From Arthrobacter globiformis (GTDB lineage Bacteria > Actinomycetota > Actinomycetes > Actinomycetales > Micrococcaceae), in the NCBI RefSeq assembly GCF_030818015.1, contig NZ_JAUSZX010000001.1, positions 4,340,001 through 4,404,000 on the forward strand: a DNA stretch of 64,000 bases, given 5' to 3'. Positions within the stretch are counted from its first letter, which is position 1; every line of letters begins with the position of its first letter. The notes beneath the pieces were generated by a model. That model searched no databases, had not been told where the DNA came from, and saw only the letters and a program-made list of their open reading frames with translations. This document shows, piece by piece, positions 29,210 through 38,767 of this stretch. Both the position numbers and the translations under genes were made by a program.

Positions 29210-30676
29210 ATGGCGAACCCGAGCCCCGGAAACTCAATCACCCTGCGCGTGGAAGCCCCCTCGAGCTTCACGGCCACCAGCGAGCTCGCGGCAGCCGTCG
29301 GTGCGGCCGGAGCAGCCATCACTGCGCTGGACGTCACCGAGTCCCACCACGAGACCCTGGTTGTCGACGTCACGTGCAACACCACCGACCAGGACCACGC
29401 GGACCGCGTGAAGGATGCGCTCAACGCGCTCGACGGCGTCACCGTCCGCAACGTCTCGGACCGCACGTTCCTGATGCACCTCGGCGGCAAGCTCGAGGTG
29501 GTCCCGAAGGTAGCCCTGCGCAACCGCGACGACCTCTCCCGCGCTTACACCCCTGGCGTCGCCCGCGTCTGCCTTGCCATCGCCGAAAACCCCGACGCCG
29601 CCCGGAACCTGACGGTCAAGCGGAACACGATCGCCGTGGTCACCGACGGTTCTGCCGTCCTGGGCCTCGGCAACATCGGCCCCGCAGCCGCGCTTCCAGT
29701 CATGGAGGGCAAGGCCGCGCTGTTCAAGCAGTTCGCCAACGTTGATGCCTGGCCGGTCTGCCTGGACACCCAGGACACCGAGGAAATCATCAAAATCGTC
29801 AAGGCCCTCGCCCCGGTCTATGGCGGCGTCAACCTCGAGGACATCGCCGCACCGCGCTGCTTCGAGATCGAGAACCGGCTCCGCGAGGAACTGGACATCC
29901 CGGTCTTCCACGATGACCAGCACGGCACCGCGATCGTCACGCTGGCCGCGCTGGTCAACGCCCTCCGCGTCGTGGGCAAGAAGCTTTCCGAGGTCAAGAT
30001 CGTGGTCTCCGGCGTCGGCGCCGCCGGCTCCGCGATCATCCAACTCCTCAAGGCCCAGGGCGCGCAGCACATCGTCGCCGCCGGCCGCTCCGGCGCCATC
30101 CACTCGGGTGAGAAGTACGACGACGAACACCGCAGCTGGATCGCGGCCAACACCAACGCGGAAGGCTTTGCCGGCACGCTGCACGAGGCCCTCAAAGGTG
30201 CCGACGTCTTCATCGGCGTGAGCGCACCGCACGTGATCGGCGAGGAGCAGGTTGCCTCGATGGCGGACAAAGCCATCGTCTTCGCCATGGCCAACCCGAC
30301 GCCGGAAATCGACCCGACAGTGGCATCCAAGCATGCCGCCGTCGTCGCCACCGGCCGCAGCGACTTCCCCAACCAGATCAACAACGTCCTGGCCTTCCCG
30401 GGCTTCTTCCGCGGGCTGCTGGACGCCGGGGCATCGGACATCACGCCGGAGATGCTGGTGGCCGCCGCAGAGGCGATCGCCAACCGGGTTGCTGACGACG
30501 AGCTCAACGCCAGCTACATCATCCCCAGCGTCTTCGACCCCCACGTTGCCGCTGACGTCGCGGCAGCAGTCGCCGCCGCAGCCCACGCCGCAGCCGGTAC
30601 TGGCATCGCGAAGGCAACAGCGGAAGACTCAACAGAAGAAGCAGCGCCCGCGGACGCGGCTCTCGCCAACGCCTGA
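29210..30676 (+). CDS. Malic enzyme (NAD(P)-dependent malate dehydrogenase, decarboxylating) with ACT-like N-terminus
   Basis: The 488-residue protein converts malate to pyruvate and CO2. The first ~85 residues form a small regulatory ACT-like domain ([20 protein letters not shown]). The malic domain follows, with [31 protein letters not shown] and the catalytic [12 protein letters not shown]. The NAD domain has [11 protein letters not shown] (about 266-276). Start ATG 29210 sits behind CAGGAGG. The C-terminal 25 residues are Ala/Glu-rich and not conserved. It heads an operon with malate synthase (23-base gap), so glyoxylate carbon could be channelled through malate to pyruvate. Confidence 0.92.
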   Translation: MANPSPGNSITLRVEAPSSFTATSELAAAVGAAGAAITALDVTESHHETLVVDVTCNTTDQDHADRVKDALNALDGVTVRNVSDRTFLMHLGGKLEVVPKVALRNRDDLSRAYTPGVARVCLAIAENPDAARNLTVKRNTIAVVTDGSAVLGLGNIGPAAALPVMEGKAALFKQFANVDAWPVCLDTQDTEEIIKIVKALAPVYGGVNLEDIAAPRCFEIENRLREELDIPVFHDDQHGTAIVTLAALVNALRVVGKKLSEVKIVVSGVGAAGSAIIQLLKAQGAQHIVAAGRSGAIHSGEKYDDEHRSWIAANTNAEGFAGTLHEALKGADVFIGVSAPHVIGEEQVASMADKAIVFAMANPTPEIDPTVASKHAAVVATGRSDFPNQINNVLAFPGFFRGLLDAGASDITPEMLVAAAEAIANRVADDELNASYIIPSVFDPHVAADVAAAVAAAAHAAAGTGIAKATAEDSTEEAAPADAALANA

Positions 30677-30699
30677 ATCAGCCCTGGAAAGGACCCACA

Positions 30700-32298
<1,599 letters not shown>

Positions 32299-32301
32299 GG
32301 C

Positions 32302-33576
32302 ATGGCGGTACCCGAAACATCGCTGACCGCGGCGGACCTGGCCCGGATCGACGGGCAGTTGGCGGACACCGACCGGCTGCTCGAGCAGAACTACCCGGGC
32401 GACGACTGTTCCCGCCAGCCCGTCCACACCGTGTACGTTCCTGCTGACCGTTTCACGCCATCGCTTGCCGCCGACTGGGGAACCCAGGCGCTGGCGACGG
32501 CGGCCGCCCACGGCGGGCTGGCCCGGCTCGGTTCGCTGCTGGGCCAGGACGCCGACCTCGCCGAGGCAGTCGCCTCCCGGGTGGAGACGAAACTGGGCAG
32601 CGAGCCGATCGAGGACCTCCGGCTCGACTTCGAGGACGGGTTCGGGGACAGGGGCGACGACGCCGAGGACGACGCCGCGGTAGCCGCGGCGTCCGCCGTG
32701 GCCGCCGCAGTTTCGGCCGGCTCCGCGCCGCCGTTCATCGGGATCCGGTTCAAGTGCTTCGAGGCCTCCACCCGGGCCCGCGGGCTGCGCACCCTCGACC
32801 TGTTCGTCTCCGGCTTGGCCGCGGCCGGCGAACTGCCGGAGGGCCTGGTCCTGACCCTGCCCAAGGTCACCACCGTGGCGCAGGTTCAGGCCATGGACTA
32901 CGCGGTCTCCCGCCTTGAGGAGATCCACTCGCTCCCGGCCGGCCGGCTCCGGTTCGAGGTGCAGGTGGAGACGCCGCAGCTCATCCTCGGCCCGGAGGGA
33001 ACGTCCCCGGTGGCACAGCTGCCGCACGCCGTTCCGGGACGGATCAGCGGGCTGCACTACGGCACCTACGACTATTCCGCTTCCCTGCAGATCTCGGCGG
33101 AATACCAGTCGATGGAACACCCAGTGGCCGACTTCGCCAAGGAGGTCATGCAGCTGGCCGTGGCAGGTACCGGCATCCGGCTGTCCGACGGGTCCACCAA
33201 CATCATTCCCGTGGGCGACAACGTGGAAAACGCCTGGCAGCTGCACGGCCGCCTGGTGCGCCGTTCCCTGGAGCGCGGTTTCTACCAGGGCTGGGACCTG
33301 CACCCGGCCCAGCTGCCCAGCCGCTTCGCGGCGACGTATGCCTTCTACCGCCAGGGCCTGACGGCCGCGGCGGCCCGGCTGCGGAACTACGTGGAGCAAA
33401 CGGAAGGCGGCGTCATGGATGAGCCGGCCACGGCCCGCGCGCTTGCGGCGTTCGTGCTGCGCGGCGTCCAGTGCGGCGCGGTGGGTGCCGACGAGGTGCT
33501 GGCGCTTGCCGGCGTCGGACTCCCCCAACTCACCGGCCTGGCCCACCCAAGGCTGGCCCACACCACTTCGAAGTAA
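32302..33576 (+). CDS. DUF6986-type aldolase/citrate-lyase-like protein, uncharacterised
   Basis: The 424-residue protein resembles the HpcH/HpaI aldolase and malate-synthase-like TIM-barrel superfamily. The segment EDLRLDFEDGFGDRGDDAEDDA (about residues 98-119) has the acidic metal-binding look of that fold. LTLPKVTTVAQVQ (about 185-197), FEVQVETPQLI (about 215-225) and SGLHYGTYDYSASL (about 249-262) match substrate-barrel strands. It starts 3 bases after aceB and precedes ureidoglycine aminohydrolase by 11 bases. No reaction is established; a step handling glyoxylate, ureidoglycolate or a malyl-type intermediate is a reasonable guess. Confidence 0.72.
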   Translation: MAVPETSLTAADLARIDGQLADTDRLLEQNYPGDDCSRQPVHTVYVPADRFTPSLAADWGTQALATAAAHGGLARLGSLLGQDADLAEAVASRVETKLGSEPIEDLRLDFEDGFGDRGDDAEDDAAVAAASAVAAAVSAGSAPPFIGIRFKCFEASTRARGLRTLDLFVSGLAAAGELPEGLVLTLPKVTTVAQVQAMDYAVSRLEEIHSLPAGRLRFEVQVETPQLILGPEGTSPVAQLPHAVPGRISGLHYGTYDYSASLQISAEYQSMEHPVADFAKEVMQLAVAGTGIRLSDGSTNIIPVGDNVENAWQLHGRLVRRSLERGFYQGWDLHPAQLPSRFAATYAFYRQGLTAAAARLRNYVEQTEGGVMDEPATARALAAFVLRGVQCGAVGADEVLALAGVGLPQLTGLAHPRLAHTTSK

Positions 33577-33587
33577 AGGATCCACAG

Positions 33588-34400
33588 ATGGGCAAGTACT
33601 ACTACCCCCAGGGCGGCCTGCCGCCGCAGACCCACCTCACCACGGAACGGGCCATCGTCACGGAGGCCTACACCGTGATCCCCAAGGGCGTCATGACCGA
33701 CATCGTGACCAGCAACCTGCCTGGTTTCGCCAAGACGCGCTCCTGGATCATTGCCCGTCCGATCTCCGGCTTCGCCACCACGTTCTCGCAGCTGATCGTT
33801 GAGATCGGCCCGGGAGGCGGGGCGCCCAAGGCCGAATTCGAGGCGGGCGTTGAAGGCGTCGTCTTCGTCACCAAGGGCAAGGTCAACCTGACCCTCGACG
33901 GCGAACTGCACCACCTTGAGGAGGGCGGCTACGCCTACCTGGCTGCCGGTTCCACCTGGGGACTGGAAAACGTCTCGGACGACATCGTTTCCTTCCACTG
34001 GATCCGCAAGGCTTACGAGCGGCTCGAGGGTTACGAGGCCAAGTCCTTCGTCACCAGTGACGCGGAAGTCGAAGCCGGCGCGATGCCCGACACCGACGGC
34101 GTCTGGAAGACCACGCGCTTCGCGGATCCCAACGACCTGGCGCACGACATGCACGTGAACATCGTGACGTTCCAGCCCGGCGGTGTGATCCCGTTCCCGG
34201 AAACCCATGTCATGGAACACGGCCTGTACGTCCTGGAGGGCAAGGCCATGTACCTGCTCAACAACGACTGGGTGGAGGTGGAGGCAGGCGACTTCATGTG
34301 GCTGCGCGCCTTCTGCCCGCAGGCCTGCTACGCCGGCGGCCCGGGACAGTTCCGCTACCTGCTGTACAAGGACGTCAACCGCCAGATCCGCCTGACGTAG
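33588..34400 (+). CDS. allE: (S)-ureidoglycine aminohydrolase (bicupin)
   Basis: The 270-residue protein has two cupin domains (about residues 55-120 and 180-250). KYYYPQGGLPPQTHLTTERAI at the start and ETHVMEHGLYVLEGKAMYLLNNDWVEVEAGDFMWLRAFCPQACYAG near the end match YlbA/AllE. The second cupin carries the manganese ligands (EThxxEHG, H, Q). It releases ammonia from ureidoglycine, the product of allantoate amidohydrolase. The start is ATG 33588 rather than upstream codons that overlap the previous gene. It ends the glyoxylate/ureide operon and is followed by a 17-bp-stem terminator. Confidence 0.93.
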   Translation: MGKYYYPQGGLPPQTHLTTERAIVTEAYTVIPKGVMTDIVTSNLPGFAKTRSWIIARPISGFATTFSQLIVEIGPGGGAPKAEFEAGVEGVVFVTKGKVNLTLDGELHHLEEGGYAYLAAGSTWGLENVSDDIVSFHWIRKAYERLEGYEAKSFVTSDAEVEAGAMPDTDGVWKTTRFADPNDLAHDMHVNIVTFQPGGVIPFPETHVMEHGLYVLEGKAMYLLNNDWVEVEAGDFMWLRAFCPQACYAGGPGQFRYLLYKDVNRQIRLT

Positions 34401-34436
34401 TCCCGCCGCGAGGATCACCGCGGACCCACTGCCGCC

Positions 34437-34473
34437 GAATCGCCGGAAGCCTGCACCAGGCTTCCGGCGATTC
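34437..34473 (+). terminator. Terminator of the malic enzyme-allE operon
   Basis: GAATCGCCGGAAGCCTG (34437-34453) pairs perfectly with 34457-34473 over a 3-base loop, 36 bases after the allE stop. Confidence 0.78.
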
Positions 34474-34590
34474 CCGCCTTTGGGGCCCGAAGGGCTGATC
34501 GTCGAAGTGGCACAGCCCTGCGGACCGCATCAGACGCTTAAGCCACCCCAACCCCTTGCATCACAACTGGCCGCGCGGAAGCATGAAGGC

Positions 34591-34947
34591 ATGCTGACGA
34601 TCGGAACGACTGTCCTTGGCGTCAACGACGTCGCCCGCGCCACCGCCTTCTGGTGCGACGCCCTCGGCTATATACCGCGGGACGACGGTGATGAAACGTG
34701 GGTGGTGCTCGTCCCGCAAAAAGGCGACGGCGCCCGCCTCGCCCTCATGCTCAGTGAGACCCCGGTGCAATCCCATCCGCGCCTCCACCTTGATCTCTAC
34801 GCCGATGACCAGGCCGCCGAGGTGGAGCGCCTCGTCGAGCTCGGTGCCGCCCGCGTGGACTGGGATTCGTATCCGGACGACCCGGACTTCATCGTGCTCG
34901 AAGACCCGGACGGAAACCGCTTCTGCGTTGTGGATGCGGCGGCCTGA
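34591..34947 (+). CDS. VOC-family (glyoxalase/bleomycin-resistance fold) protein
   Basis: The 118-residue protein has the beta-alpha-beta-beta-beta VOC fold, with TTVLGVNDVARATAFWCDALGYIPRD at the N-terminus, HLDLYADDQAAEVERLVELGA in the middle, and VLEDPDGNRFCVVD at the end (the Glu is a typical metal ligand). Start ATG 34591 is the first in the family-like frame. It is a 17-base neighbour of an SDR gene, so the pair may be co-transcribed. Substrate not identifiable. Confidence 0.8.
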   Translation: MLTIGTTVLGVNDVARATAFWCDALGYIPRDDGDETWVVLVPQKGDGARLALMLSETPVQSHPRLHLDLYADDQAAEVERLVELGAARVDWDSYPDDPDFIVLEDPDGNRFCVVDAAA

Positions 34948-34964
34948 CACTGAAAGGACGCACC

Positions 34965-35774
34965 ATGGAATTCTCGCCCGATTTCTCGCCCCGCACCGCC
35001 ATCGTCACCGGCAGCGATTCCGGGATCGGCCGCGCCACTGCGGTGGCCCTTGCCCAGGCCGGGCTGGACGTCGGCATCACCTGGCACTCGGACAAGGAAG
35101 GCGCCGAACGGACGGCGGAGGAGGTCCGGGCAGCGGGCCGGAACTCGGTGGTCCGGCAGCTCGATACCACCGACCTCCTGACCTGCGCCGGAGTCATCGA
35201 CGCCCTCGCGGAGGAGTTGGGCGGCGTGGACGTGTTCGTCAACAACTCCGGCACCGGCGACGGCACCAAGTTCCTCGAGCTGAACTATGAAACCTGGGCG
35301 AAAACCCTGGACACCAACCTCAACGGAGCCTTCCTGTGCATCCAATCGGCCGCCCGCCGCATGGTCGACGCCGGGCGCGGCGGACGCATCATCGCCGTCA
35401 CCAGCGTCCACGAAACTCAGCCGCGGGTCGGTTCGTCTGCCTACGATGCCTCGAAGCACGGGCTGGGCGGACTCATCAAGACCATCGCGCTGGAGCTGGC
35501 GACCTACGGCATCACGGCCAACTCCGTGGCACCGGGCGAAATCGCGACGCCGATGACGGGCCAGACCGACGAGGACCCTCGGACCAAGGACCGGCCCGGC
35601 GTTCCCCTCGGCCGGCCCGGCGATGCCCGGGAGGTGGCAGCCGTCATCGCGTTCCTCGCCTCTCCGGCGTCCAGCTATGTCACCGGAGCGTCATGGGCGG
35701 TCGACGGCGGCATGCTGCAGATGGGGCCCCAGGCCGGCTCCCACATCACCGGCCACGAGTGGCGCGAGGGCTGA
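34965..35774 (+). CDS. SDR-family oxidoreductase
   Basis: The 269-residue protein shows TGSDSGIGRATAVAL (about residues 15-29), NNSGTGDG (about 90-97) and YDASKHGLGG (YxxxK, about 159-168). The last residues fit the usual C-terminus of classical SDRs (SYVTGASWAVDGGMLQMGP). It begins 17 bases after the VOC gene, with AAAGGA at the ribosome site, and ends before a 13-bp-stem terminator. Substrate unknown; sugar alcohol or quinone-type substrates are possible by family. Confidence 0.87.
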   Translation: MEFSPDFSPRTAIVTGSDSGIGRATAVALAQAGLDVGITWHSDKEGAERTAEEVRAAGRNSVVRQLDTTDLLTCAGVIDALAEELGGVDVFVNNSGTGDGTKFLELNYETWAKTLDTNLNGAFLCIQSAARRMVDAGRGGRIIAVTSVHETQPRVGSSAYDASKHGLGGLIKTIALELATYGITANSVAPGEIATPMTGQTDEDPRTKDRPGVPLGRPGDAREVAAVIAFLASPASSYVTGASWAVDGGMLQMGPQAGSHITGHEWREG

Positions 35775-35820
35775 GCGGGCCTGCCGGCGGCGAGCCACCA
35801 GACGGGCCCCGGCACGGAAA

Positions 35821-35849
35821 GCGGCTGGCGGGCTTTGCCCGCCAGCCGC
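35821..35849 (+). terminator. Terminator hairpin after the SDR gene
   Basis: GCGGCTGGCGGGC (35821-35833) pairs perfectly with 35837-35849 over TTT. It lies between the plus-strand SDR gene and the convergent alcohol dehydrogenase gene. Confidence 0.78.
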
Positions 35850-35891
35850 CGTCCCGGACCCCGCTGCTAAAGTCCGGTGTCCAATGACCCC

Positions 35892-37067
35892 TCAGGGTCT
35901 GAGGACAACTTTGATGCAGCCGTCCTCTTTCTTCTGGAACTTTTCATAGAGTTTCGGCGCCTCGGCCAGCCCCGCAGTATGGGTGACCAGATCCATCACT
36001 CCCAGCGGATCGGCGTCGTCCTCCACCAGCGGAAGCAGTTCATCCGTCCACCGGCGGACGTTGCACTGGCCCATCCGCAGCTGGATCTGCTTGTCGAACA
36101 TGGTGAGCAGCGGCATGGGGCTGGCCGTGCCGCCGTAGACACCGCTCAGGGAAACCGTGCCCCCGCGCCGGACCGAGTCGATGGCCGCGTGAACTACAGC
36201 CAGCCGGTCCACGCCGGCGGTTTCCATGGCCTTCTGCGCCACCTTGTCGGGAAGGAGGCGCAGCGCCTGGTGGGCGAATCCCGCCACCGGTGATCCGTGC
36301 GCTTCCATCCCGACGGCGTCAACCACGGCGTCCGGTCCCCGGCCGCCGGTCATCTCCCGCAGTTGGTCCGCGATGCCCTTGGCATAATCCAGGACCTCGA
36401 CGCCGTGGCGCGCCGCCATCTCGCGGCGCTCCGGGACCGGATCAACACCGATGACCCGCTGGCCGAGGTAGGTGCCCACCCGGGAGGCGAACTGCCCCAC
36501 CGGCCCCAGCCCGAAGACTGCCAGCGTTCCGCCGGCCGGAGAGTCGGCGTATTTCACGGCCTGCCAGGCGGTGGGAAGGATGTCCGAGAGGAACAGGTAG
36601 CGCTCGTCCGGAAGCTCCTGCCCCACCTTGATGGGGCCGTAGTCCGCGAACGGCACCCGCAGGTACTCCGCCTGGCCGCCGGGGATCGAGCCGTACAGCT
36701 CCGAGTAGCCGTAGAGTGCGGCGCCGGAGTTCTTTTCCCGGACCTGGCTGGTTTCGCACTGCGACTGCAGGCCCTGCGAGCACATGTAGCAGTGGCCGCA
36801 GGAAATGTTGAAGGGAATGACCACGCGGTCCCCCTTGGCCAGGTTGGTGACGGCGCTCCCCACTTCCTCGACAATGCCCATCGGTTCGTGGCCCAGCACG
36901 TCGTCCTTGTGCATGTAGGGGCCAAGCACCTCGTACAGGTGGAGGTCCGAGCCGCAGATCGCGGATGACGTGATCCTCACGATCGCATCCGCGGGCTCCT
37001 GGATGACGGGATCCGGTACTTCCTTTACGCTCACCGAGCGCTTGCCTTGCCAAGTCAGTGCCTTCAA
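35892..37067 (-). CDS. Zinc-dependent alcohol/formaldehyde dehydrogenase family protein
   Basis: The 391-residue medium-chain dehydrogenase starts MKALTWQGKRSVSVKEVPDP from TTG 37067, which has AGGAAGG at ideal spacing. A GTG 24 bases further upstream is less likely. The catalytic zinc ligands are in SAICGSDLH (Cys38) and LGHEPMG (His60, Glu61). The structural zinc set is CGHCYMCSQGLQSQC (about 89-103). The Rossmann domain has VFGLGPVGQFA, and RRWTDELL lies near the C-terminus. It resembles glutathione-independent formaldehyde dehydrogenase-like proteins, but alcohol substrates are equally possible. Confidence 0.87.
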   Translation of the reverse strand: MKALTWQGKRSVSVKEVPDPVIQEPADAIVRITSSAICGSDLHLYEVLGPYMHKDDVLGHEPMGIVEEVGSAVTNLAKGDRVVIPFNISCGHCYMCSQGLQSQCETSQVREKNSGAALYGYSELYGSIPGGQAEYLRVPFADYGPIKVGQELPDERYLFLSDILPTAWQAVKYADSPAGGTLAVFGLGPVGQFASRVGTYLGQRVIGVDPVPERREMAARHGVEVLDYAKGIADQLREMTGGRGPDAVVDAVGMEAHGSPVAGFAHQALRLLPDKVAQKAMETAGVDRLAVVHAAIDSVRRGGTVSLSGVYGGTASPMPLLTMFDKQIQLRMGQCNVRRWTDELLPLVEDDADPLGVMDLVTHTAGLAEAPKLYEKFQKKEDGCIKVVLRP

Positions 37068-37140
37068 TGCAGTGCCTTCCTGTAGCTGCACGTCGCGTTC
37101 CTTCGACGGTAACGTGCTCAGGTCCGCATGTGAAGGTCAG

Positions 37141-37184
37141 TATGCTTATCAATTTTTTGGGATTCAAAACCGAAAAGTAAGCAT
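37141..37184. promoter_or_regulatory. AT-rich palindrome in the divergent ADH / small-gene promoter
   Basis: ATGCTTA and TAAGCAT (7 bp perfect) flank an AT-rich core, between the divergent ADH and 90-residue-protein genes. An operator is plausible but unproven. Confidence 0.35.
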
Positions 37185-37262
37185 CCTTGCTTTTTCACTT
37201 GTTTCGGCCGAAGAACGCTCTTAGCGTAGGAACTGTTCTTGCCCCCTAGGAAAGGCGCCATC

Positions 37263-37535
37263 ATGTCGCTCTACCAGCCCGAACCGGTGGAAATCTCCAC
37301 GCGCCTGCGCCCAGGCGAATGGACGGAGGCCAGCCTCGAGGAACTGGTGACCACCTACCGCGCAAAGATCCTCGCCATGGGGGCGGCGGTTTCGGAGGTG
37401 ATCACCGAGGTGGTCAGGAACGACGACGGCTCTGTGGCGGTTGCGGTGTCGTGGAACAAGGGGGCCTACGCCGACGAGCCCGAGGGCGGCGGGTTCACGA
37501 ACAGCGAATCCAGGGCGGACACGGCCGGGGCCTGA
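37263..37535 (+). CDS. Hypothetical 90-residue protein
   Basis: MSLYQPEPVEISTRLRPGEW opens a soluble protein with an alpha/beta pattern to about residue 70 (TTYRAKILAMGAAVSEVITEVVRND, VAVAVSWNKGAY) and a disordered acidic tail. Start ATG 37263 follows AGGAAAGG. No family was recognised. It is divergent from the alcohol dehydrogenase gene and is followed by a convergent HAD hydrolase gene. Confidence 0.65.
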   Translation: MSLYQPEPVEISTRLRPGEWTEASLEELVTTYRAKILAMGAAVSEVITEVVRNDDGSVAVAVSWNKGAYADEPEGGGFTNSESRADTAGA

Positions 37536-37582
37536 CTCCGGGCCAGGATCCGGGGCGAATCCGCGCCGGGCCACCGGGAAGC

Positions 37583-38326
37583 CTAGCCGGCGAGCAGCTT
37601 TCCGATCGCGCTGCTTCCCAGGTCGTCCAGCAGCTCCCGCGGACCCTCGTAGACCTCGACGGCCCCCACGTCGCGCAATTCCGCCTCGCTGGTGCCGCCG
37701 CAGGTCAGGGCGATCGTAGGGATGCCGAGCTTGCTGGCCGCCATGACATCCCACACCGCATCCCCCACATAGACAGCCCCCGAAGCCTCAAGCCCAACAA
37801 CCTCCAGCGCCGCCACCAGGATGTCCGGCTCAGGCTTGCTGTTCTCCGCATCATTGGAGCTCGTGGCGGCATCAATGAAGTCATCCGCCGAGAGGGCGGA
37901 CCGCAACGCCTCGAGATCCTGCTGCCTCGCGGACGAGGCAAGAGCCACCGCCAGGCCGCTCTGGCTACACTTGGCCAGCAGGTCCCGGGCCCCGTCGAAG
38001 GCACGGAGCGACGGCCAGTACGTGCCGAAAACCCCGGAATGGGCGGACAGGATCGCCTCGTCCACCTCCCTGTCCCGGGGGTCCGGCAGCAAGCTGTCCA
38101 CCAGGCGCGCCCCGCCCATCCCCACGCAACGGTGGATCCGGGCCATGGGCACATCGAAACCGGACTGGCGGAACGCCTGCCACCAGGCGAGGGTATGGAT
38201 GTAGGCGGAGTCGATGAGCGTCCCGTCAACATCGAACAGGACACCCTTCTCCCTGCGCCGCCCCGCTGGCAACTGACCCTCCGACTCCCCATCCACCGAC
38301 TTATCCACCGACTTATCCACCGACAC
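37583..38326 (-). CDS. HAD-superfamily phosphatase
   Basis: The core is a HAD hydrolase with FDVDGTLIDSAYIHTLAWW (nucleophile Asp), ALASSARQQDLEAL (motif II), KPEPDILVAALEVVG (motif III Lys), and VYVGDAVWDVMAASKLGI (motif IV). It resembles phosphoglycolate phosphatase or beta-phosphoglucomutase types. The start is uncertain. GTG 38326 gives VSVDKSVDKSVDG, encoded by three 12-bp repeats, and overlaps the end of the DUF1508 gene by 14 bases. Downstream GTG codons in the same repeat could also serve. Confidence 0.83.
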   Translation of the reverse strand: MSVDKSVDKSVDGESEGQLPAGRRREKGVLFDVDGTLIDSAYIHTLAWWQAFRQSGFDVPMARIHRCVGMGGARLVDSLLPDPRDREVDEAILSAHSGVFGTYWPSLRAFDGARDLLAKCSQSGLAVALASSARQQDLEALRSALSADDFIDAATSSNDAENSKPEPDILVAALEVVGLEASGAVYVGDAVWDVMAASKLGIPTIALTCGGTSEAELRDVGAVEVYEGPRELLDDLGSSAIGKLLAG

Positions 38327-38648
38327 CCGCGCCAACCTCGGCCGGCTGCGGAGCAGGCACCCGCTGCCGGGCACTCTTCGGTGAGCCGTAGCCGGCGCCA
38401 ACAGTGGACTTCACCGCCTGACGCGCGGGCCTGGCATGGCGCTTTTGCGCGGGCCGCTTTACTGCGTCCTTGCTGCAGTCACGGATCAGGCCGGTACCGG
38501 CAATCTCCCGGGCCTGGGCGACTCCGGCAACCGCTGCACGCTTCGTCGGGAAGGTGACGGACAACGCCATCAGCGCCCCCGTCCCGTCCAGCAGCCGGAT
38601 CCTGTAACCGCCATCGGGAGCGTCCACCAACTCGAAATATCCAGCCAT
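38313..38648 (-). CDS. DUF1508 protein with basic C-terminal extension
   Basis: The 111-residue product begins MAGYFELVDAPDGGYRIRLL, and residues 1-60 form a DUF1508 unit like the 63-residue protein at 11586-11777. Residues 65-111 are Lys/Arg/Ala/Pro-rich (KRPAQKRHARPARQAVKST) and look disordered, possibly nucleic-acid-binding. Start ATG 38648 has AAGGAGGAGGG at its ribosome site. A perfect 16-bp palindrome lies 39 bases upstream. Function unknown. Confidence 0.78.
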   Translation of the reverse strand: MAGYFELVDAPDGGYRIRLLDGTGALMALSVTFPTKRAAVAGVAQAREIAGTGLIRDCSKDAVKRPAQKRHARPARQAVKSTVGAGYGSPKSARQRVPAPQPAEVGAGVGG

Positions 38649-38686
38649 TTTGCCCTCCTCCTTCTTCACCCTTAGGTGAGGTGTTT

Positions 38687-38702
38687 AGTAAGTATACTTA
38701 CT
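38687..38702 (-). promoter_or_regulatory. 16-bp perfect palindrome upstream of the DUF1508 gene
   Basis: AGTAAGTATACTTACT (38687-38702) is fully self-complementary, 39 bases before the DUF1508 start. This is a typical operator shape for a dimeric regulator. No regulator gene is adjacent. Confidence 0.5.
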
Positions 38703-38767
38703 TACGCACCGAAGGTGAGAGGTGTCACCCAAATTCCGGTTCGAACAAGGCCGACGCTGCACGCACC

